Shown here: one piece after another, positions 21,771 to 22,864 of the stretch
How positions within the stretch are numbered: the stretch's first letter is position 1
Layout of the letters: each line of letters begins with the position of its first letter
NCBI GenBank assembly: GCA_002471865.1
Contig: DKQU01000033.1
Coordinates: 7,414-30,277, forward strand
Direction: 5' to 3'
DNA: 22,864 nucleotides
Source of the DNA: Fidelibacterota bacterium UBA7300
GTDB taxonomy: Bacteria; Fidelibacterota; Marinisomatia; Marinisomatales; UBA2128
Position numbers and translations under genes: made by a program
Notes under the pieces: generated by a model
Databases searched by the model: none
What the model was told of the DNA's origin: nothing
The model's input: the letters and a program-made list of their open reading frames with translations, nothing else

Positions 21771-22864
21771 ATGCACATTTCTAACAACAAACTATCAATA
21801 ATTTCCCTGGTTCTTATCGCCCCTTTCTTCCTCTTTTCTCAAACCAAATTTGTGAGTTCAATAAAAGGGACGTTTGATTTTGATGGAGATGGACTGAGTG
21901 AGTTCCTCAGTGTTGAGAAAAGCGACCCCACCTCCAAGCATGGCACTCTCTGCTCTTATAATGAGATAAGCGAAACAGGAGAACACATTCTTCTTTGGTC
22001 TTATAACTCTGCCACGCCTGTTAGAGACATTACAATCGCAGATATGAATGGAGACGGTTCGCCTGAAATTGTTGTTTTATCGAGAGGTGGTCTAAGAGGA
22101 ACGATTGAACCGTGGCTTAGGATTTTCTCCTGGATTGATGGAGCTCCATCAAGTGAGGCAAGCGCCTCTTGGGGTGCTGCTTCTTCCCGCCCGACTAATC
22201 TCGCCATAGTAGATCTTGATAATAATGGGTGGGATGAAATAGCAATTTCTATGGGAAGTCCTGCTAGGGGAATTACTCTACTATCAATGGGAGAAAATGG
22301 TGTAATAGAAAAACAACAGTCGCTTGCGGCTGGCTCTTTAGAAAACGGCATGGGTTTGCTTGTGGTTTCCCCTTCCGACTATAATAACGATGGACTAATT
22401 GACTTGGTAGCAATATCAGAGGAAGCCAACGATCTGCATATACAATTTTATCTTAATGAAGGTGGTTTACTAAAAATTGACCATTCAACATCAACTGCTA
22501 CTCAATCTAACGTTCTCGGAGAGAAAATTATCCCCTCAGCTATTTCACAAATAGATTCCGATTTTAACGGTGTGAAAGAAATATTACTCCCCCATACTGC
22601 GGAAAAAACATTGCTGGTGGAGTTGTCCTCTGGATATAAAGTAGAGCTTCAAGAGATGGATTCCCCGGGGATAAGCCTATTTAATTTTCCTGATACTGGA
22701 CTGGAAACCGCAGACATGAACGAAATCTTGCTTGCCAGAGCTGAAACTGGGGTCACTCAGATTAAAGCCAGAAAGTTACAACCCCGCGCCACTGAATCCG
22801 TAACCGAAACTCTGTCCCCCAGCAAGGGAACATCCATTTCCGGTAGGCGGGTACAGAAACTTCA
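21771..22864 (+). CDS. Secreted FG-GAP/VCBS-repeat protein, 3' end cut by the window
   Basis: An open frame from ATG 21771 runs off the window edge after 364 codons with no stop. Residues about 7-24 form a Sec signal peptide (LSIISLVLIAPFFLFSQ). The mature part carries five FG-GAP/VCBS-like blades with calcium-type loops: FDFDGDGLSEFLSVE, IADMNGDGSPEIVVLS, VDLDNNGWDEIAIS, SDYNNDGLIDLVAIS and IDSDFNGVKEILL. This is a beta-propeller pattern used in surface adhesion or ligand binding. Because the C-terminus is missing, a sorting domain or anchor cannot be checked. No Shine-Dalgarno precedes the ATG, which follows the hairpin-rich gap. Divergent from the EF-hand-loop protein, also a calcium-type surface protein. 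Confidence 0.85.
   Translation, partial: MHISNNKLSIISLVLIAPFFLFSQTKFVSSIKGTFDFDGDGLSEFLSVEKSDPTSKHGTLCSYNEISETGEHILLWSYNSATPVRDITIADMNGDGSPEIVVLSRGGLRGTIEPWLRIFSWIDGAPSSEASASWGAASSRPTNLAIVDLDNNGWDEIAISMGSPARGITLLSMGENGVIEKQQSLAAGSLENGMGLLVVSPSDYNNDGLIDLVAISEEANDLHIQFYLNEGGLLKIDHSTSTATQSNVLGEKIIPSAISQIDSDFNGVKEILLPHTAEKTLLVELSSGYKVELQEMDSPGISLFNFPDTGLETADMNEILLARAETGVTQIKARKLQPRATESVTETLSPSKGTSISGRRVQKL

Noticed and set aside
1..22864. tRNA, rRNA, CRISPR arrays, insertion sequences, integrases or attachment repeats
   Set aside because: Intergenic gaps are all under about 210 bp; reading them showed no cloverleaf-like core, no regularly spaced repeats and no transposase or integrase frame.

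Overview
The window (about 22.9 kb) is ordinary-density bacterial chromosome with no rRNA, tRNA, CRISPR array, transposase or phage gene that I can see. The gene mix is lipoproteins with type II signal peptides, a TonB/ExbB/ExbD energiser with two ExbD paralogues, a C-terminal processing protease, EF-hand-like and FG-GAP/VCBS surface proteins, and an NADH-dehydrogenase subunit. It points to a Gram-negative (diderm), probably marine, FCB-like bacterium. Candidatus Neomarinimicrobiota (SAR406) is my best guess, but it rests on overall gene style and not on a marker gene.

Layout. 11-1009 (-): two small lipoproteins. 1143-4723 (+): a peptide-type ABC importer made of a family-5 solute-binding lipoprotein and two permeases, with no ATPase genes alongside; it ends at a hairpin that can serve as a bidirectional terminator. 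4783-6420 (-): long-form malic enzyme with a recognisable promoter. 6630-7163 (+): a solitary nuoB. 7368-11056: three genes of gamma-glutamyl chemistry, namely a GCS2-type glutamate-cysteine ligase (+), a class-I amidotransferase-type gamma-glutamyl hydrolase (+) and a signal-less gamma-glutamyltransferase (-). 11259-12842 (+): a membrane-anchored FMN-dependent glutamate synthase-like protein. 12879-13337 (+): a four-helix membrane protein of unknown role. 13434-16689 (+): a compact frdABCD operon closely resembling the E. coli quinol:fumarate reductase, with all iron-sulfur ligands and the flavin histidine intact. 16722-18872 (-): exbB-exbD-exbD-tonB, tightly coupled. 18974-20572 (-): CtpA-type S41 protease. 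20637-21560 (-): secreted or outer-membrane protein with two EF-hand-like loops. 21771 to the window end (+): a secreted FG-GAP/VCBS-repeat protein cut by the window edge.

How the genes may work together. Malic enzyme, fumarate reductase and NuoB touch the same redox economy (malate/fumarate, NADH, quinone) and suggest an organism able to respire fumarate. The gamma-glutamyl enzymes and the glutamate synthase-like protein suggest a glutamate/thiol-linked neighbourhood. The ABC importer and the TonB system serve uptake.

Most notable points: the exbD gene next to exbB almost certainly starts at an AUU codon; nuoB stands alone behind a leader holding strong unused Shine-Dalgarno sequences; the binding-protein gene has a promoter placed so that its mRNA would be leaderless; the GGT homologue lacks a signal peptide and the usual Arg-containing substrate motif; and the 210-bp gap at 21561-21770 is rich in inverted repeats. 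I did not find a clearly novel multi-gene defence or mobile system.
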